Assembly: GCF_000717745.1 (NCBI RefSeq)
Contig: NZ_JOBH01000002.1
Span: 62,001 to 126,000, forward strand
DNA from: Streptomyces violens
Lineage (GTDB): Bacteria; Actinomycetota; Actinomycetes; Streptomycetales; Streptomycetaceae
Reading direction: 5' to 3'
Length of the DNA: 64,000 bases
In this document: positions 17,055-25,823 of the stretch, in pieces
Position numbering within the stretch: position 1 is the first letter of the stretch
Layout: the number at the start of each line of letters is the position of its first letter
The notes under the pieces: generated by a model
Seen by the model: only the letters and a program-made list of their open reading frames with translations
Told to the model about the DNA's origin: nothing
Database searches by the model: none
Translations under genes and position numbers: made by a program

Positions 17055-18674
17055 GTGGAGTACAACCTTGCCGACCTCTTCGAGTCGATCGTCGACGCGG
17101 TACCGGACCGCGAGGCGCTGGTGTACGCCGAGCACCCGGGCACCGGCGCCGAACGCCGCCTCACCTACGCACAGTTGGACCGGGCGGCCAACCGCCTCGC
17201 CCACCACCTCGCGGACTCCGGCGTACGCCCCGGCGACCACGTCGGCCTGCACCTCTACAACGGCGTCGAGTACCTCCAGGCCCTCTACGCCTGCCTGAAG
17301 ATCCGCGCCGTTCCCGTCAACGTCAACTACCGGTACGTCGAGGAGGAGCTGGTCTACCTCTACCGGGACGCGGACCTGGTGGCGCTGGTCTTCGACGCGG
17401 AGTTCACCGGGCGAGTGGCGGCGGCCGCACCCGAAGCGCCGCGCCTGCGGCACCTCGTACGCGTCGGTACGCCGCCCCCGGGGTGCCGCGAACCTGCCCT
17501 CCCCGTAGTGCCGTTCACGGACGCGGAGGCCGCCGGCTCACCCGACCGCGGCTTCGGCCCGCGCAGCGCCGACGACCGCGTCATCATCTACACCGGCGGC
17601 ACCACCGGCATGCCCAAGGGCGTGGTCTGGCGCCACGAGGACCTGTTCTTCTCCGGGACGGGCGGGGGCGCCCCCACCGGCGAACCGGTCTCCCGCCCCG
17701 AGGAGCTGGCCGAACGGGCCGCCGCGAGCGGTGAGGGCCTGGTCTTCTTCCCCACTCCCCCGCTCATGCACGGCACATCCACCCTCACCGCGTTCATAGG
17801 CTTCCACTTCGGCCAGAAAGTGGTCGTACACCGCAAGTACGTGCCCGAAGAGGTACTGCGGACGATCGAACGCGAGCGGGTCACCAGCGTCTCCCTCGTA
17901 GGCGACGCGATGCTGCGCCCTCTGACGGATGCCTTGGCCGGCCCCCTGAAAGGTACCGACTGTTCCTCACTGTTCGCCGTCTCCAGCTCCGGCGCGATCC
18001 TCTCCGACACCGTACGCGCGCAGTTCACCGCCCTGGTCCCGCACGCGATGCTGCTCAACAACTTCGGCTCCTCGGAGTCCGGTTTCAACGGCACCGCGAC
18101 GGAGGACGCGGGCCCGGACACCGGCTTCCGGCTGCACGTCAACGGCCGTACGGCGGTGGTCGACCCGGTCACGCACGCCCCGGTACGGCCCGGTGAGCCC
18201 GGCCGGCTGGCGCAGCGCGGCCACGTACCACTGGGCTACTACAACGACCCGGCGAAGACCGCCGAAACGTTCTTCGAGGCGGACGGCGAGCGCTGGGTAC
18301 TCCTGGGCGACATGGCGACGGTCGACGAGGAGGGCGTGGTCACGGTCCTGGGGCGCGGCTCGCAGTGCATCAACTCCGGTGGCGAGAAGGTGTACCCGGA
18401 GGAGGTCGAGCAGGCGCTCAAAGCCCACCCGGACGTATACGACGCGCTGGTCGCGGGCGTGCCGGACGACCGCTGGGGCAGCCGGGTGGCGGCCGTGGTG
18501 CAGCTGCGGCCGGGCGCGGGCCCGGTGGACCTGGCCGCCGTCCAGGCCCACTGCCGCACCCGGCTGGCCGGTTACAAGATCCCCCGCACGGTCGTGGTCA
18601 CCGACCGCATCCAGCGCTCCCCCAGCGGCAAGGCGGACTACCGCTGGGCGAAGCGGGTGGCGGCGGGCGGCTGA
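17055..18674 (+). CDS. Acyl-CoA synthetase (fatty-acid/steroid-acid CoA ligase type)
   Basis: 539 residues from GTG 17055, chosen for the AGGAGG just upstream and the start of similarity (EYNLADLFESIVDAVPDREA). ANL-superfamily motifs: P-loop IIYTGGTTGMPKG, NNFGSSESG, WVLLGDMATVDEEG, GRGSQCINSGGEKVYPEEVE and the C-terminal Lys in RSPSGKADYRW. It activates a carboxylic acid with ATP to an acyl-CoA for the divergent crotonase-DUF35-Ltp operon. FadD-type enzymes of this subclass are common in steroid and long-chain acid pathways. Operator copy 1 lies about 90 bp upstream. Confidence 0.86.
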   Translation: MEYNLADLFESIVDAVPDREALVYAEHPGTGAERRLTYAQLDRAANRLAHHLADSGVRPGDHVGLHLYNGVEYLQALYACLKIRAVPVNVNYRYVEEELVYLYRDADLVALVFDAEFTGRVAAAAPEAPRLRHLVRVGTPPPGCREPALPVVPFTDAEAAGSPDRGFGPRSADDRVIIYTGGTTGMPKGVVWRHEDLFFSGTGGGAPTGEPVSRPEELAERAAASGEGLVFFPTPPLMHGTSTLTAFIGFHFGQKVVVHRKYVPEEVLRTIERERVTSVSLVGDAMLRPLTDALAGPLKGTDCSSLFAVSSSGAILSDTVRAQFTALVPHAMLLNNFGSSESGFNGTATEDAGPDTGFRLHVNGRTAVVDPVTHAPVRPGEPGRLAQRGHVPLGYYNDPAKTAETFFEADGERWVLLGDMATVDEEGVVTVLGRGSQCINSGGEKVYPEEVEQALKAHPDVYDALVAGVPDDRWGSRVAAVVQLRPGAGPVDLAAVQAHCRTRLAGYKIPRTVVVTDRIQRSPSGKADYRWAKRVAAGG

Positions 18675-19954
18675 CTGCCGAGGGGCGCCGTGGCCGCCGG
18701 GCGCAGCCCGAAGGTCACCAGCCCGGCGGCCACCGCCAGGAAGCCCGCGAGCACCGCGAACCCGGTGAGCTGCGTGCCCGTCACATCGGTCAGCCAGCCG
18801 ACCAGGTACGGCCCGGCGAAGCCGCCCAGGTTGCCGAGCGCGTTGACCAGCCCCATGGCCACCGCGACCACCTCGAACCGCAGCAGCTCACCGGGGATCG
18901 CCCAGAAGGGCCCGTACGGCGCGTACACCGCCGCGGCCGTCACGCACAGCAGCACCATCTGCAGGAACCCGCTGTCCACCACCTGGCCGAGCAGCAGCGC
19001 GGCGATGCCGACGACCAGGGGCCCGGCGACCGCGGCGCGCCGCCGCCGCGTACGGTCCGACCAGGCGGCGTTACCGATCATCGCGGCGAGCGCGAGGGCG
19101 AACGGAACCGCCGTGAGCAGCCCGACCTCCGTCGACGAGCCCCCGTGCGTCAGCTCCTTGACGACCGAGGGCAGCCACAGGCTGAACCCGTAGAAGCCGG
19201 TCATCCAGCAGAAGTACACCCCGATCAGCAGCAGTACCTGCGGCTTGCGTACCGCCTTCAGATACGAACCCCCGCCCGCCGGCGCGGGCTTCGCGGCCTC
19301 GTCGGCGGCCAGCGCGCTCTCCAGGTGGTCGGCCTCGGCCCGGGAGATCCAGCGGGCCTGCGCAGGCCGGTCCGCGACGGCGAACCACCACACCACGGCC
19401 CACACCAGCGGCGGCACGCCCTGGAGGAAGAGCACCCACCGCCAGCTCGCGTGGTCGAGCATCAGGCCGGACAACGGAGCCATGATGATCGACGACAGCG
19501 GCAGACAGGCCATCCACAGGGCGTTGGCGCGGGCCCGCTCGCGCAGCGGGAACCAGGAGGCGAGCAGTATCAGTACGGCGGGCCACACGCCGCCCTCGAA
19601 GAAGCCGAGGGCGAAGCGCGCCACGTAGAACTGCTCCTTGGTCTGCACGAAGGCGCAGGCCATCGCCGCCAGTCCCCAGGCGACCATCAGGATCAGTACG
19701 GTCTTCCGTGCGCTCCAGCGCTGCGCCAGCACCGCCGCCGGGATCTGCAGGAAGACGTACCCGAGGAAGAAGATGCCGCTGACCAGGCCCTTGTCGGCGT
19801 TGGACAGCTGGAGATCGCCGTGCATGTAGGGCAGCACGACCGAGACGTTGTTCCGGTCCAGGTAGGCCAGCATGTACATGAACGCGGCGACGGGGATCAC
19901 GTACACCCAGCGCTTGGCCGGCGCCTGCGCCGGTGCCGGCGCCGGGGCTGTCAT
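18638..19954 (-). CDS. MFS transporter, ACS (anion:cation symporter) type
   Basis: 438 residues with 12 predicted helices. It starts at ATG 19954, overlapping the pdxA-like stop by 4 bp (ATGA), which makes it the last gene of the operon. The family signature follows helix 1: MYMLAYLDRNNVSVVLPYM; then FFLGYVFLQIPAAVLAQRWSA (helix 2) and ALGFFEGGVWPAVLILL. ACS-family members import sugar acids and related organic anions, which fits a sugar-acid operon (kinase plus PdxA2). Likely substrate: D-threonate, erythronate or a similar four-carbon acid, by context. Its 3' end overlaps the convergent acyl-CoA ligase by 37 bp. Confidence 0.85.
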   Translation of the reverse strand: MTAPAPAPAQAPAKRWVYVIPVAAFMYMLAYLDRNNVSVVLPYMHGDLQLSNADKGLVSGIFFLGYVFLQIPAAVLAQRWSARKTVLILMVAWGLAAMACAFVQTKEQFYVARFALGFFEGGVWPAVLILLASWFPLRERARANALWMACLPLSSIIMAPLSGLMLDHASWRWVLFLQGVPPLVWAVVWWFAVADRPAQARWISRAEADHLESALAADEAAKPAPAGGGSYLKAVRKPQVLLLIGVYFCWMTGFYGFSLWLPSVVKELTHGGSSTEVGLLTAVPFALALAAMIGNAAWSDRTRRRRAAVAGPLVVGIAALLLGQVVDSGFLQMVLLCVTAAAVYAPYGPFWAIPGELLRFEVVAVAMGLVNALGNLGGFAGPYLVGWLTDVTGTQLTGFAVLAGFLAVAAGLVTFGLRPAATAPLGSQPPAATRFAQR

Positions 19955-21027
19955 GGGCGGCCCCCCGTCCCGTACGCGGCGCGGATCCGGTCGGTGAAGC
20001 GGCTGAAGTCCGCGGCGGCACGGAAGGCGGCGGCCATGGTGCCGGGCGACGCCTTGCCGGTACCGGCGATGTCGAACGCGGTCCCGTGATCGACGGAGGT
20101 GCGCAGGATCGGCAGCCCGACCGTCACCGACACCGTGCCGTCGAAGTCGACGGTCTTGGCGGGGATGTGCCCCTGGTCGTGGAAGTGCGACAGCACGCCG
20201 TCGTACCGGCCCGCCAGCCCCTGGTGGAAGACCGAGTCGGCGGGGACCGGTCCGAACACTCCGTGCCCCTCGGCGGCCGCCTTCTCCACCGCGGGCCGCA
20301 GCGCGGTGATCTCCTCGTCCCCGAAGTGTCCGCCCTCGCCGCCGTGCGGGTTGATCGCGGCGACGGCCAGCCGGGGCTCGTCGTGTCCGAAGACGCGCAG
20401 CGCGGTGACGGCGTGCCGGATGCTCGCCGCGACCCGCTCCTCGGTGATCTGGTCCAGCGCCTTGCGCAGCGCGACGTGCCGGGTGGTGAAGAAGATCTTC
20501 AGTCCCCGCACGACGAACATGGTGTCGAAGTGTGCCGCGCCGGTCAGCTCGCCGAGCATCTCGGTGTGCCCGAGGTGCTGCGAACCCGCCGCCCAGATGG
20601 CCTCCTTGTTGATCGGCGCGGTGACGATGCCGTCGACCTCGCCGTCGAGCGCCACACGGGTCGCCGTCTCGATCGCCGCGACGGCCGACCGCCCGGCCTC
20701 GGGGCTTACCTTGCCCCACGCCAGGTCCCCGGTGACGATCCCGAGGTCGAGCACGTCGATGCTCCCCGGCTCGAAGCGGGCGTCCCCCGGCGCGCCGATC
20801 GCGTTGACCCGCACGCCGTCCAGCCCGCAAACGGCGAGGGCACGCCGCAGTACGGCGGCATCCCCGACCGCGATCCCGCGCCCGACGGCTGCGGTCTCCG
20901 GATCGGCGAGCGTACGGGCAACGATCTCCGGCCCGATACCGGCGGGATCGCCGAGGGTGACGGCGAGTACGGGGAGGACGGAGGAGCCGGCAGATGCGGT
21001 CGTGGAAGAAGCGGCGGATGCACTCAT
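19951..21027 (-). CDS. pdxA2: PdxA2-type 4-phospho-sugar-acid dehydrogenase
   Basis: 358 residues from ATG 21027 with GAGGTC upstream. PdxA-family motifs: TLGDPAGIGPE, and the metal-binding histidines in HLGHTEMLGELTG, INPHGGEGG and HFHDQGHIPAK. Vitamin B6 PdxA oxidises 4-phosphohydroxythreonine, but this operon partner (DUF1537 kinase, DeoR regulator, ACS transporter) is the signature of PdxA2. PdxA2 dehydrogenates and decarboxylates 4-phospho-D-threonate or -erythronate to dihydroxyacetone phosphate with NAD. The dedicated context makes the catabolic role more likely. Preceded by the 17-bp repeat array. Confidence 0.82.
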   Translation of the reverse strand: MSASAASSTTASAGSSVLPVLAVTLGDPAGIGPEIVARTLADPETAAVGRGIAVGDAAVLRRALAVCGLDGVRVNAIGAPGDARFEPGSIDVLDLGIVTGDLAWGKVSPEAGRSAVAAIETATRVALDGEVDGIVTAPINKEAIWAAGSQHLGHTEMLGELTGAAHFDTMFVVRGLKIFFTTRHVALRKALDQITEERVAASIRHAVTALRVFGHDEPRLAVAAINPHGGEGGHFGDEEITALRPAVEKAAAEGHGVFGPVPADSVFHQGLAGRYDGVLSHFHDQGHIPAKTVDFDGTVSVTVGLPILRTSVDHGTAFDIAGTGKASPGTMAAAFRAAADFSRFTDRIRAAYGTGGRP

Positions 21028-21059
21028 GAAGATGACCTCACAGCGGGAGATACGAGAGC

Positions 21060-21127
21060 GTGAACACGCACAGTTCGTGAACACGGGCAGTTCGTGAAGA
21101 CGGACAGTTTGCGAACACGGAGAGTTA
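21060..21127. repeat. Four tandem 17-bp repeats between the kinase and pdxA2 genes
   Basis: Units at 21060, 21077, 21094 and 21111 of the form GTGAACACGNNCAGTTC (units 1-2 nearly identical, 3-4 with 2-4 changes). Junctions form GTTC-GT-GAAC half-palindromes. The last unit contains the stop codon (TAA on the minus strand, 21127-21125) of the kinase gene. Confidence 0.85.
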
Positions 21128-22540
21128 CGGCGCGGCCGCTTCCGGGTATGCCCGGGATGGGGAGCTACCACCGCGCGCAATCGGGCGCAGCGTTCCGTTC
21201 GATTCCCTCCCCCCGCCCTCCTCCTCACCCCGCTCCCACCCCCGCAGCGCGTCGCGCGTACAGGCCACGCGGAGGTGGTCGAGGCAGTCGCGGGCCGCGT
21301 CCGGGCCGCCGATCAGGCCGCCCTTCGTAGCGAAGTGCAGGCCGTCGTGCGGCCCGCCGACGAGGTGCCCGGCGACGGCGAGCGGCAGCACCTCGGTCTC
21401 GATGGCGAACCCCTCCGCGCCCAGCGCCGCGGTCACGGCGGCCGCGACGTCGCCGCCCGACGCGTACAGCCCGCCCGGGCGCAGTTCGGTGACCGCGCGA
21501 CGGGCGGTCTCGGACAGGGCGTGGAGGATGCGTTCGGCGGCGCGCGCGTTCGGTACAGGGCGCGTGGTGCCTGTCGCGACCCGTACCCCGAGTACGGTCG
21601 CCCCTTCGTCGGCCGCGGCCCGCAACGCACGCAGTACCGCCCCGGGTTCGGGACGCTCGGGGTCGAGCTCGGTCCAGACGGCGCCCAGTTCCGACGCGGC
21701 GCGGTCGAGTTGCTCGCCGGTGCGCTCGGTGATACTGCCGACCACGGCGAGGACGCGCGGCGGCTCGGCGCCCTGCGGCCGGATGCCGAGCGCGGCACTG
21801 TACGCGGCGCCGAAGGGACCCGAGTCCAGTACGGTCCACCGCACCCCGTCCTCGGCGGCGATCCGGGCCGCGGCCGCGGCGATCGTGTGCAGATGGGCGT
21901 TCTCCGTGGCGTCGCCGATCACGATGTCGGCGGTGGCCGCGCGCAGCGCCGTGACGACCTGCTCGATGCCCGACTCCACGACGTCCAGCGGGAGTTCGGC
22001 GGTGGACCGGCTCGTCTGCTCGCCGAGCAGCGCGGCCACCCGGGAGTGCCGTACCGGGTCGAAGGGGTCACAGGCGACGGCGGTACGGGTGAGCGGCACG
22101 CCGTCGACGAGGTGCAGCCCGCCGACGGTGGTCCGGCCGGCGTCGGGGAAGGCGGGGACGGCGAGGACGCGGGTGGGGGCTGTGGGGGCTGCGGAGACCG
22201 TGGGGGCTGGTGCCGGCTGCTCGGCGGCTGCCGCCGCCAGGGCGTCGAGTACCGCGTCCAGCTCCCGCCCCGGGTTGCCGCGCAGCGTGGTGTCCACCCG
22301 CTTGGCGACGAGCGGGACCGGCCCGGCGGCCGCGACCACCGCCCGTACCGCGTCGTAGGCGCGCCCTGCCGGCCAGTGCCGGGACCCGGTGTTGACGACG
22401 AGGACGTCGGCGCGGCCGGCGAAGCGGCGTACCTGGTCCAGCGTGCTGACGGTGACCGCGCGCAGTCCCAGTCTGGCGTACAGCGCGCCGGTGGCGTTGC
22501 TCCCGGTGAGATCGTCTCCGACGACGAGGACCTGCGGCAC
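21125..22540 (-). CDS. dtnK: Four-carbon acid sugar kinase (DUF1537; threonate/erythronate kinase type)
   Basis: 471 residues from GTG 22540, chosen because GGGAGG precedes it while an in-frame ATG 30 bp earlier has no ribosome site. The N-terminal domain begins VPQVLVVGDDLTGSNATGAL (substrate-binding GDDxTG motif); VAKRVDTTLRGNPGRELDAV is conserved. The C-terminal nucleotide-binding domain has GGLYASGGDVAAAV and FATKGGLIGGPDA. The family phosphorylates the 4-OH of D-threonate, D-erythronate or L-threonate, producing the PdxA2 substrate. The ~40 residues after GWERG are low-complexity and unusual. Exact sugar acid unknown, so the symbol is by family only. Confidence 0.82.
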   Translation of the reverse strand: MPQVLVVGDDLTGSNATGALYARLGLRAVTVSTLDQVRRFAGRADVLVVNTGSRHWPAGRAYDAVRAVVAAAGPVPLVAKRVDTTLRGNPGRELDAVLDALAAAAAEQPAPAPTVSAAPTAPTRVLAVPAFPDAGRTTVGGLHLVDGVPLTRTAVACDPFDPVRHSRVAALLGEQTSRSTAELPLDVVESGIEQVVTALRAATADIVIGDATENAHLHTIAAAAARIAAEDGVRWTVLDSGPFGAAYSAALGIRPQGAEPPRVLAVVGSITERTGEQLDRAASELGAVWTELDPERPEPGAVLRALRAAADEGATVLGVRVATGTTRPVPNARAAERILHALSETARRAVTELRPGGLYASGGDVAAAVTAALGAEGFAIETEVLPLAVAGHLVGGPHDGLHFATKGGLIGGPDAARDCLDHLRVACTRDALRGWERGEEEGGGRESNGTLRPIARGGSSPSRAYPEAAAP

Positions 22541-22622
22541 GGCGCCTCCCGAAACGAGCGAACCACGCATTCGGAGATGCGCGTTTGTGTCACTTCAGCC
22601 TTGGCCACCGGTCGCGGGCGCG

Positions 22623-23426
22623 TCAATACGCGTGCACCGCCGAGACGTTCCAGCGCTCCTCTTCGTATGCCGCGAGCGCTGCGCTACTGGTCGTGGTCAT
22701 CAGTCCGGTACCGGGAGGCATCGCCGCCCAGTAGGGGAAGGCGGGCCCCAGGAGCCCGACGTCCTCGCCCCCCAAAGGCGCGCTGCCGAGCTTGGAGTGG
22801 TCGGCGAGGACCCACGGGGCCCGCGCGCACTCCGCCATCGCCTCCTTCAGCGCGGCCTGTTCGTGGTCGGGGCAGTTGATGCCGCGCCGCGCGTCCAGCC
22901 CGTCGACGCCGAGGAAGACCAGATCCGGCGTGATGCCGCGCAGCTCGCGCAGCGTACGGGCGCCCAGCAGCGCTTCGTTGGGCCGGCGCAGCCGCCCGCC
23001 CAGGACGACCAGCTCCACGTCCGCGTCGGCCAGTTCGAGCAGCGTGGAGAGCCCGTTCGTGACCAGCGTGACGTCGGTGCGGTCGCGCAGCTCGTGGGCG
23101 ACCCCCGCGACGGTCGTTCCCGCGTCCAGCAGCACGACGTCGCCCGGCCGCACCAGCTCCGCCGCCGCCCGCGCGATCGCGGCCTTCTCGGCGCGCTGCA
23201 CGCCTTCCTTGTCGCGCCAGGACCGCTCCGGGAGGCGGTGGTCGACCGCGCCACCGTACGTACGCGTGATGCGTCCCCGGTCCGCGAGGCTGGCCAGGTC
23301 CCTCCGTACGGTCGACAGCGAGACGCCGAACTCGGCCGCCAGCCGGTGCACGCTGACGTCACCGTCCGCCAGCAGCTCCACCATGCGCCGCCGGCGCTCC
23401 CGCGTCCCCGCCCGCTCCCCGTTCAT
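22623..23426 (-). CDS. DeoR-family regulator of the sugar-acid operon
   Basis: 267 residues from ATG 23426 (GAAGGGCAGTTG upstream). N-terminal DeoR HTH: RRRMVELLADGDVSVHRLAA followed by EFGVSLSTVRRDLASL. The effector domain has the sugar-phosphate-isomerase-like signature DVVLLDAGTTVAGVAHEL, VTLVTNGLSTLLEL, ELVVLGGRLR and the terminal VLADHSKLG. It probably senses a phosphorylated sugar acid and represses this four-gene operon, of which it is the first gene. A palindrome 35 bp before its start fits autoregulation. Confidence 0.86.
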   Translation of the reverse strand: MNGERAGTRERRRRMVELLADGDVSVHRLAAEFGVSLSTVRRDLASLADRGRITRTYGGAVDHRLPERSWRDKEGVQRAEKAAIARAAAELVRPGDVVLLDAGTTVAGVAHELRDRTDVTLVTNGLSTLLELADADVELVVLGGRLRRPNEALLGARTLRELRGITPDLVFLGVDGLDARRGINCPDHEQAALKEAMAECARAPWVLADHSKLGSAPLGGEDVGLLGPAFPYWAAMPPGTGLMTTTSSAALAAYEEERWNVSAVHAY

Positions 23427-23460
23427 CAACTGCCCTTCCCTCTTCGGATCGGTCTCGAAG

Positions 23461-23477
23461 TTGCGCACATCGCGCAA
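23461..23477. promoter_or_regulatory. Palindrome before the deoR-type gene
   Basis: TTGCGC (23461-23466), 5-nt spacer ACATC, GCGCAA (23472-23477), 35 bp upstream of the DeoR start. Position and symmetry suggest an operator for autoregulation. Confidence 0.5.
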
Positions 23478-23538
23478 GTCGAGACTAGCCGAGGCCGGTG
23501 GCGCCCGCGGCCCCGCGACGGCAGGCAACCGGCGCGAT

Positions 23539-23549
23539 TCACCTGGTGA
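23539..23549. promoter_or_regulatory. Palindrome between the deoR-type and LLM genes
   Basis: TCACCTGGTGA, a perfect inverted repeat about a central base, in the 250-bp divergent region and about 128 bp before the LLM start. Function unknown. Confidence 0.35.
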
Positions 23550-23676
23550 TTAACGCCGATATGACATTCCCTCACCGAGACCTGACACAGGAAACCTTGA
23601 CCCCCGCGCCCTGACCAACAGAGGCTGTTCGAGCGAAGTTCACGCGCGCCGTGTTCCACGGAAGGTGAGAACGATA

Positions 23677-24630
23677 ATGAGGATCGGGCTCCTCTTTGAT
23701 CTGCGTAATCCGGCGCAATGGGAGCGGCCGTGGGCCGACCACTATGCGCGTACGCTGGAATTCTGCGAGGAAGCCGATCGACGCGGCATCGGGGGGCTTT
23801 GGTTCACCGAGCATCATCGCTTCGAGGACGGTTATCTGCCGCAGCCGCTCACCTTCGCGGCGGCCGCCGCGGCGCGCACGAAGCATGCACGCATCGGCAC
23901 CTCGGTGGTCATTCCGGCGCTGCGTGCACCCGCTCATCTGGCCGAGGAAGCAGCAGTTGTCGATCTGATCAGCGGCGGCCGTCTGGAGCTCGGCATCGGC
24001 GCCGGATACCGAGTCCCGGAATTCCAGCTTTTCCATGTCCCGCACCAGCGCCGCACCACGCGTGCCGGGGAGGCCGTCGCGGAAGTACGCCGGTTGTGGA
24101 GTGAACACGTGGTGACCCCGCTGCCGCTGCAGGATCCCGTACCGATATGGGGCGGGTTCTACGGTCCACGCGGAGCGCGAATGGCAGGCAGACTGGGCAT
24201 GGGGTACCTCCACATATCCCGCCCCATGTTCGAGCACTACCTGGCCGGAATCCAAGAGGCCGGACGCGATGTGAGCACGGCACGCGTCGCAGACCTCGTG
24301 CCCATTGTGCTGGCGGACGATCCCGAGGCCGCCTGGGTGCGGATCGCACCTCATCTGGCCCATCAGAAAAATACCTATCGGCAGGGCTGGTCGGAGGGCA
24401 GCGGCCGGCCGAAGCTGCCGTGGCTGGATCCGAATCCGGCCTCCGACGAGCTGCGCGAACTGCTCGATGTCCTTACTCCGGAACAGGCCGCACAGCGCAT
24501 CAGAGCGATGACGCAGGGGCTGCCCGTGGAACACCTCATCTTCTGGTCGAGCATCGCCGGCATGCCCGACGACCTGGTGGTCCGCCACATGGAACTCCTC
24601 ACCGAAGAGCTTGCTCCCCTGCTCTCCTGA
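23677..24630 (+). CDS. Luciferase-like (LLM) flavin-dependent monooxygenase
   Basis: 317 residues from ATG 23677 (GGAAGGTGAG upstream). A bacterial-luciferase TIM barrel: MRIGLLFDLRNPAQWERPW, GLWFTEHHRFEDGYLPQPLT, RIGTSVVIPALRAPAHLAEE, DLISGGRLELGIGAGYRVPE and VPIWGGFYGPRGARMAGRLG. Members use reduced FMN from a separate reductase to oxidise aldehydes, ketones or alkanesulfonates. Codon use is less GC-extreme than in its neighbours (many T/A-ending codons), which hints at acquisition. The next gene, 61 bp on, is a questin-oxidase-like protein, so the two may form a Baeyer-Villiger-type oxidation unit. Substrate unknown. Confidence 0.85.
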   Translation: MRIGLLFDLRNPAQWERPWADHYARTLEFCEEADRRGIGGLWFTEHHRFEDGYLPQPLTFAAAAAARTKHARIGTSVVIPALRAPAHLAEEAAVVDLISGGRLELGIGAGYRVPEFQLFHVPHQRRTTRAGEAVAEVRRLWSEHVVTPLPLQDPVPIWGGFYGPRGARMAGRLGMGYLHISRPMFEHYLAGIQEAGRDVSTARVADLVPIVLADDPEAAWVRIAPHLAHQKNTYRQGWSEGSGRPKLPWLDPNPASDELRELLDVLTPEQAAQRIRAMTQGLPVEHLIFWSSIAGMPDDLVVRHMELLTEELAPLLS

Positions 24631-24691
24631 CAAGACCCACACGCCACCGATACGTCACCGATATTCGAGAAAGCGCAGAAGAGGAGATCCC

Positions 24692-25801
24692 GTGGTTACC
24701 TATGTCGATGCCGTCAACGAAGCGCTGGAGCGCCTGGACGATCTGGGATACGAGCGCGGCGACCGCAACGAATTGGTCAATCACGGTCCGATGGCTTCCG
24801 AAACGCTGGCCACCCTCGGGCACGGTGATCAGATCGGCACCTGGGTCGAGGTCTACCGCGCCAAGCCGCACCACGACAGGCCCGCGCCTTTCCTTCCCCT
24901 CGATGCATCGGACGAAGGCTCCTGGCGATCCGCCCTGGGCGATTTCAGCCGGGCCGGGGACTGGGAGCAGCTGTTCTTCCGGGAACTGACCGACGCTCCC
25001 TGGCGCGACGTACTCGTCCGATGGTGGCCGCGCCTCATCTCCGGGCTGCTGGCGGGAATTACGCACGGCGCGATCCGAACGGCGCACGCCGTGCGCAGCC
25101 TGTCCGGCACTCCGCATCCGAGCCGGGCACAACTGACCGAACTCGCGCGCGGGCTCGCCTACTGGGCGGCCCGTTACCGCACCCTTCCAGGAGAGGCGGA
25201 CTTCCGCGGAAAGGCCGGCCTGGCCCAGGCCGTGGCGGAAATTCCTCGCGAGCAAATGGCGGAGTTCCTGGCCCCGCCGAAGGCGAGGGTGATCTCACGG
25301 GACAGGCTCGACCGAATCTCCGAGATTCCCGGATACACCGAAGCGCTGCACGCCGTCGCTCCGAAGGACCCCCAACTGATACTGAGCGAGATGACGGCCG
25401 AGTTCGCCGGTCTCTATCTCGTCCACACCGAGATCTATCCCATTCCGCTGCTGCACGGAGTGACGCTGCCCGCCGCCGTCCGGATCGTCCTGCCCCACCT
25501 TCCGCTGGAAATGCGGCTGCCGACGGTTGCCGCCGTCTGGCAGCTCCATGTGGCGCTCCTCCTCTCCTTCACCGGCGGTCGCCGAGGCGAGGAGACGGCG
25601 CGCGAGGCCGCGCTGGAAACCGAGACCCCGCCTTTCGCCGAGCTGATCGCTCGCGCCGTGGAGCACAAGGACGAGCACGTCATCAAGTTCACCGAGGCGT
25701 GCCTGCGCGAGAACGGCCTGCGGCCCGACCCGCGCTACGCCGCCGCGGTCCAGGCCGCCCAACTGCGCATCCCGACGCCCGAGAGCGGCCTCATTCCCTG
25801 A
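24692..25801 (+). CDS. Questin-oxidase-like protein (DUF4243 family)
   Basis: 369 residues from GTG 24692 (GAGGAG upstream). All-helical family features: VNHGPMASETLATLGHGD, WVEVYRAKP, LTDAPWRDVLVRWWPRLISG, GLLAGITHGAIRTAHAVRSL, and near the end VEHKDEHVIKFTEACLREN. Questin oxidase of fungal geodin biosynthesis opens an anthraquinone ring by a Baeyer-Villiger-like step and has no flavin motif. Bacterial relatives are mostly uncharacterised. The many conserved His residues (NHGP, ITHGAIRTAH, HKDEH) may bind a cofactor or metal. It probably works with the LLM enzyme just upstream. No polyketide synthase lies nearby, so the substrate is not obvious. Confidence 0.75.
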   Translation: MVTYVDAVNEALERLDDLGYERGDRNELVNHGPMASETLATLGHGDQIGTWVEVYRAKPHHDRPAPFLPLDASDEGSWRSALGDFSRAGDWEQLFFRELTDAPWRDVLVRWWPRLISGLLAGITHGAIRTAHAVRSLSGTPHPSRAQLTELARGLAYWAARYRTLPGEADFRGKAGLAQAVAEIPREQMAEFLAPPKARVISRDRLDRISEIPGYTEALHAVAPKDPQLILSEMTAEFAGLYLVHTEIYPIPLLHGVTLPAAVRIVLPHLPLEMRLPTVAAVWQLHVALLLSFTGGRRGEETAREAALETETPPFAELIARAVEHKDEHVIKFTEACLRENGLRPDPRYAAAVQAAQLRIPTPESGLIP

Positions 25802-25823
25802 CGCCGGGTTCAGCCGCAGGCTC

